A stretch of DNA of 64,000 nucleotides from Aquimarina muelleri DSM 19832. GTDB lineage: Bacteria > Bacteroidota > Bacteroidia > Flavobacteriales > Flavobacteriaceae. Shown here piece after piece: positions 62,203-64,000 of the stretch. The stretch spans positions 1-64,000 of the forward strand of contig NZ_KE387189.1 in the NCBI RefSeq assembly GCF_000430665.1. The letters are read 5' to 3'. The notes beneath the pieces were generated by a model. It did not search any database and was not told the origin of the DNA. It saw only the letters and a list, made by a program, of their open reading frames with translations. Position numbers and translations under genes: made by a program. The stretch's first letter is position 1; every line of letters begins with the position of its first letter.

Positions 62203-64000
62203 ATGTCAGCAGAAAAAAAACCGCTTAATTTTATTGAGCACATTATCGAAGAAGACCTTTTAAGTGGAATGAGTAAAGAGGATTTACGTTTTCGTTTCCC
62301 TCCAGAACCTAATGGATATCTCCATATAGGTCATACTAAGGCAATAGGAATTAGTTTTGGACTTGGACTTAGATACAACGCACCAGTTAATTTACGTTTT
62401 GATGATACCAATCCAGCAAAAGAAGAACAAGAATATGTAGATGCTATCAAAGAAGATATTGCATGGCTAGGGTATAAGTGGGATCAAGAACGCTATTCTT
62501 CAGATTATTTTCAGCAATTATACGATTGGACCGTTCAATTAATTAAAGACGGAAAAGCTTATGTAGACTCTCAGTCTGCAGAAACCATAGCAGAACAAAA
62601 AGGAACTACTACAGAGCCTGGTATTAATAGTCCTTTTAGAAACCGTTCTGTCGAGGAAAACTTAGATCTTTTTGAGAAAATGAAAGAAGGTAAGTTTAAT
62701 GAAGGAGAACATGTAGTAAGAGCTAAAATTGATATGGAAGACCCTAATATGTTAATGCGAGACCCTTTGATGTATAGAATTTTAAAAAAAGAACACCATA
62801 GAACCGGAAATAAATGGTGCATATATCCTATGTATGATTGGACTCATGGAGAAAGTGATTATATAGAAAGTGTTTCGCATTCCTTATGTTCTTTAGAATT
62901 TAAACCACACAGAAAATTATACGATTGGTTTTTAGATCAAGTATATAACGATAATATTAGACCAAAACAAAGAGAATTTGCACGTCTTAATTTAAGTTAC
63001 ACAATCATGAGTAAGCGTAAATTACTTAGATTGGTAGAAGAGGGGATAGTATCCGGATGGGATGATCCTAGAATGCCAACTATTTCTGCGCTAAGAAGAA
63101 GAGGGTATACTCCTGCATCCATTCGTAAATTTGTAGATACAGTAGGAGTAGCAAGACGAGAAAATGTTATCGATGTATCTTTATTAGAATTTTGTGTGCG
63201 AGAGGACCTTAATAAAATAGCGCCTAGAGTTATGGCTGTTTTAGATCCTGTTAAATTAGTTATTACTAATTATCCTGTTGGAAAAGAAGAGTGGTTAGAA
63301 GCCGAAAATAACCCTGAAGATGATACTGCAGGACATAGAAAAATACCTTTTTCAGGTGAATTATATATTGAAAGAGAAGATTTTAAAGAAGAAGCAGGAC
63401 AAAAATTCTTTAGATTAACAATAGGAAAAGAAGTGCGACTTAAAAATGCATATCTTATTAAAGGAGAAAATGTAATTAAGGATAGTGAAGGTAATATTAC
63501 TGAAATTCACTGTACTTATGACCCTAAAAGTAGATCGGGTAGCGGTACCGAAGAGTCTAAACGTAATGTAAAAGGAACCTTGCACTGGGTATCTATAGCA
63601 CATGCTATACCAGCCGAAGTAAGAATTTATGATAGATTATTTAATAATGAATCACCCGATGGTCATAAGGATAAGGATTTTATGCAATTTTTAAATTCAA
63701 ATTCTTTAAAAGTTATTACTGGCTATGTAGAACCTAGTTTAAAGGATGCTAAACCATTAGATCAATTTCAATTTCAAAGGTTAGGTTATTTTAATGTAGA
63801 TACCGATAGTAGTAAAAATACTTTAGTTTTTAATAAAACCGTTGGTTTGCGAGATACTTGGGCAAAAGTAAAACCTGCAACACAACCAAATAGTAAAGCT
63901 ATAGCACAAAATAAGCTAAATAACATACCTTCTATCGAAGAAATAAAAAGAGGAGGTAAAAAGTACACAAATTTACCAGAAAACAAAAGAGAGGCTCTTA
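62203..64000 (+). CDS. glnS: Glutaminyl-tRNA synthetase (3' end beyond window)
   Basis: The visible 599 residues of a class I aminoacyl-tRNA synthetase that charges tRNA-Gln. The ATP-site HIGH motif is PPEPNGYLHIGHTK, the KMSKS-equivalent is TIMSKRKLLRL, and specificity elements include LRFDDTNPAKE and YPMYDWTHGESDYIE. The anticodon-binding barrels follow (TLHWVSIAHAIPAEVRIYD). The usual protein ends near residue 555 (TVGLRDTWAK), yet the frame stays open with a Lys/Asn-rich linker and GGKKYTNLPENKREAL, so an added C-terminal domain, perhaps YqeY-like, is likely past the edge. Confidence 0.95.
   Translation, partial: MSAEKKPLNFIEHIIEEDLLSGMSKEDLRFRFPPEPNGYLHIGHTKAIGISFGLGLRYNAPVNLRFDDTNPAKEEQEYVDAIKEDIAWLGYKWDQERYSSDYFQQLYDWTVQLIKDGKAYVDSQSAETIAEQKGTTTEPGINSPFRNRSVEENLDLFEKMKEGKFNEGEHVVRAKIDMEDPNMLMRDPLMYRILKKEHHRTGNKWCIYPMYDWTHGESDYIESVSHSLCSLEFKPHRKLYDWFLDQVYNDNIRPKQREFARLNLSYTIMSKRKLLRLVEEGIVSGWDDPRMPTISALRRRGYTPASIRKFVDTVGVARRENVIDVSLLEFCVREDLNKIAPRVMAVLDPVKLVITNYPVGKEEWLEAENNPEDDTAGHRKIPFSGELYIEREDFKEEAGQKFFRLTIGKEVRLKNAYLIKGENVIKDSEGNITEIHCTYDPKSRSGSGTEESKRNVKGTLHWVSIAHAIPAEVRIYDRLFNNESPDGHKDKDFMQFLNSNSLKVITGYVEPSLKDAKPLDQFQFQRLGYFNVDTDSSKNTLVFNKTVGLRDTWAKVKPATQPNSKAIAQNKLNNIPSIEEIKRGGKKYTNLPENKREAL

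Noticed and set aside
1-64000. CRISPR array
   Set aside because: No run of evenly spaced direct repeats was seen. The only strong repeats are hairpins, the retron RNA and the 555-bp intragenic duplication.

Overview
The window is AT-rich chromosomal DNA from a member of the Bacteroidota, most likely a marine flavobacterium (Flavobacteriaceae, Aquimarina-like). Supporting signs are C-terminal type IX secretion (T9SS) sorting domains on three large secreted proteins, many short lipoproteins, families largely confined to this phylum (DUF2480, DUF3078, MbnP, choice-of-anchor B, GIN), and promoters of the TTG-N19-23-TAnnTTTG type instead of sigma-70 boxes. The genus is an inference.

Layout. 1-215: the end of an IS256-family insertion sequence with the transposase N-terminus. 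241-6761 (minus strand): a complete retron, transcribed as WGR-HEAT/ARM repeat protein, winged-helix SWIM zinc-finger protein, structured msr-msd RNA, then retron reverse transcriptase. The RNA (1748-1975) has 12-bp a1/a2 end repeats, an msr hairpin and a perfect 21-bp msd stem. A consensus Bacteroidota promoter ends at its predicted 5' end. The gene set matches the retron type computationally described as type XIII (ARM/HEAT plus WHSWIM). This is the most interesting system in the window. 7327-10107: a secreted GH19 chitinase with three chitin-binding modules.

11627-22513 (minus) holds the SUF iron-sulfur assembly genes: sufA, sufB, two lipoprotein genes (one a lactonase-like metallo-hydrolase), sufC, sufD, sufS, a DUF4377-like lipoprotein, sufE, a SufT/DUF59 gene, a thioesterase and DUF2480. 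A plus-strand serine hydrolase gene sits between sufD and sufS and splits the cluster into separately promoted segments. 22645-28563 (minus) is a tightly packed surface operon: T9SS choice-of-anchor B protein, seven-repeat lipoprotein, MbnP-like protein and MbnH/MauG-like dihaem peroxidase.

29079-47591 is a mixed housekeeping and surface region: thiL, an alpha/beta hydrolase, brnQ, a second dihaem peroxidase, a large T9SS nuclease with lamin-tail domains, Xaa-Pro aminopeptidase, a ten-Asp-box protein and a cation:proton antiporter. 48033-54559 (plus) is an MBL hydrolase, subtilase, M1 aminopeptidase, rnpA and S41 protease run. 54594-56399 (minus) is GNAT, cation diffusion facilitator and rpiB. 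An AT-rich gap with one consensus DnaA box follows, then rnr, a GIN-domain protein, a LysE-family exporter, tRNA-Cys, folB, and glnS running off the right edge.

Functions were assigned by reading motifs and architecture by eye. No searches were run, so family-level names are firmer than exact substrates.
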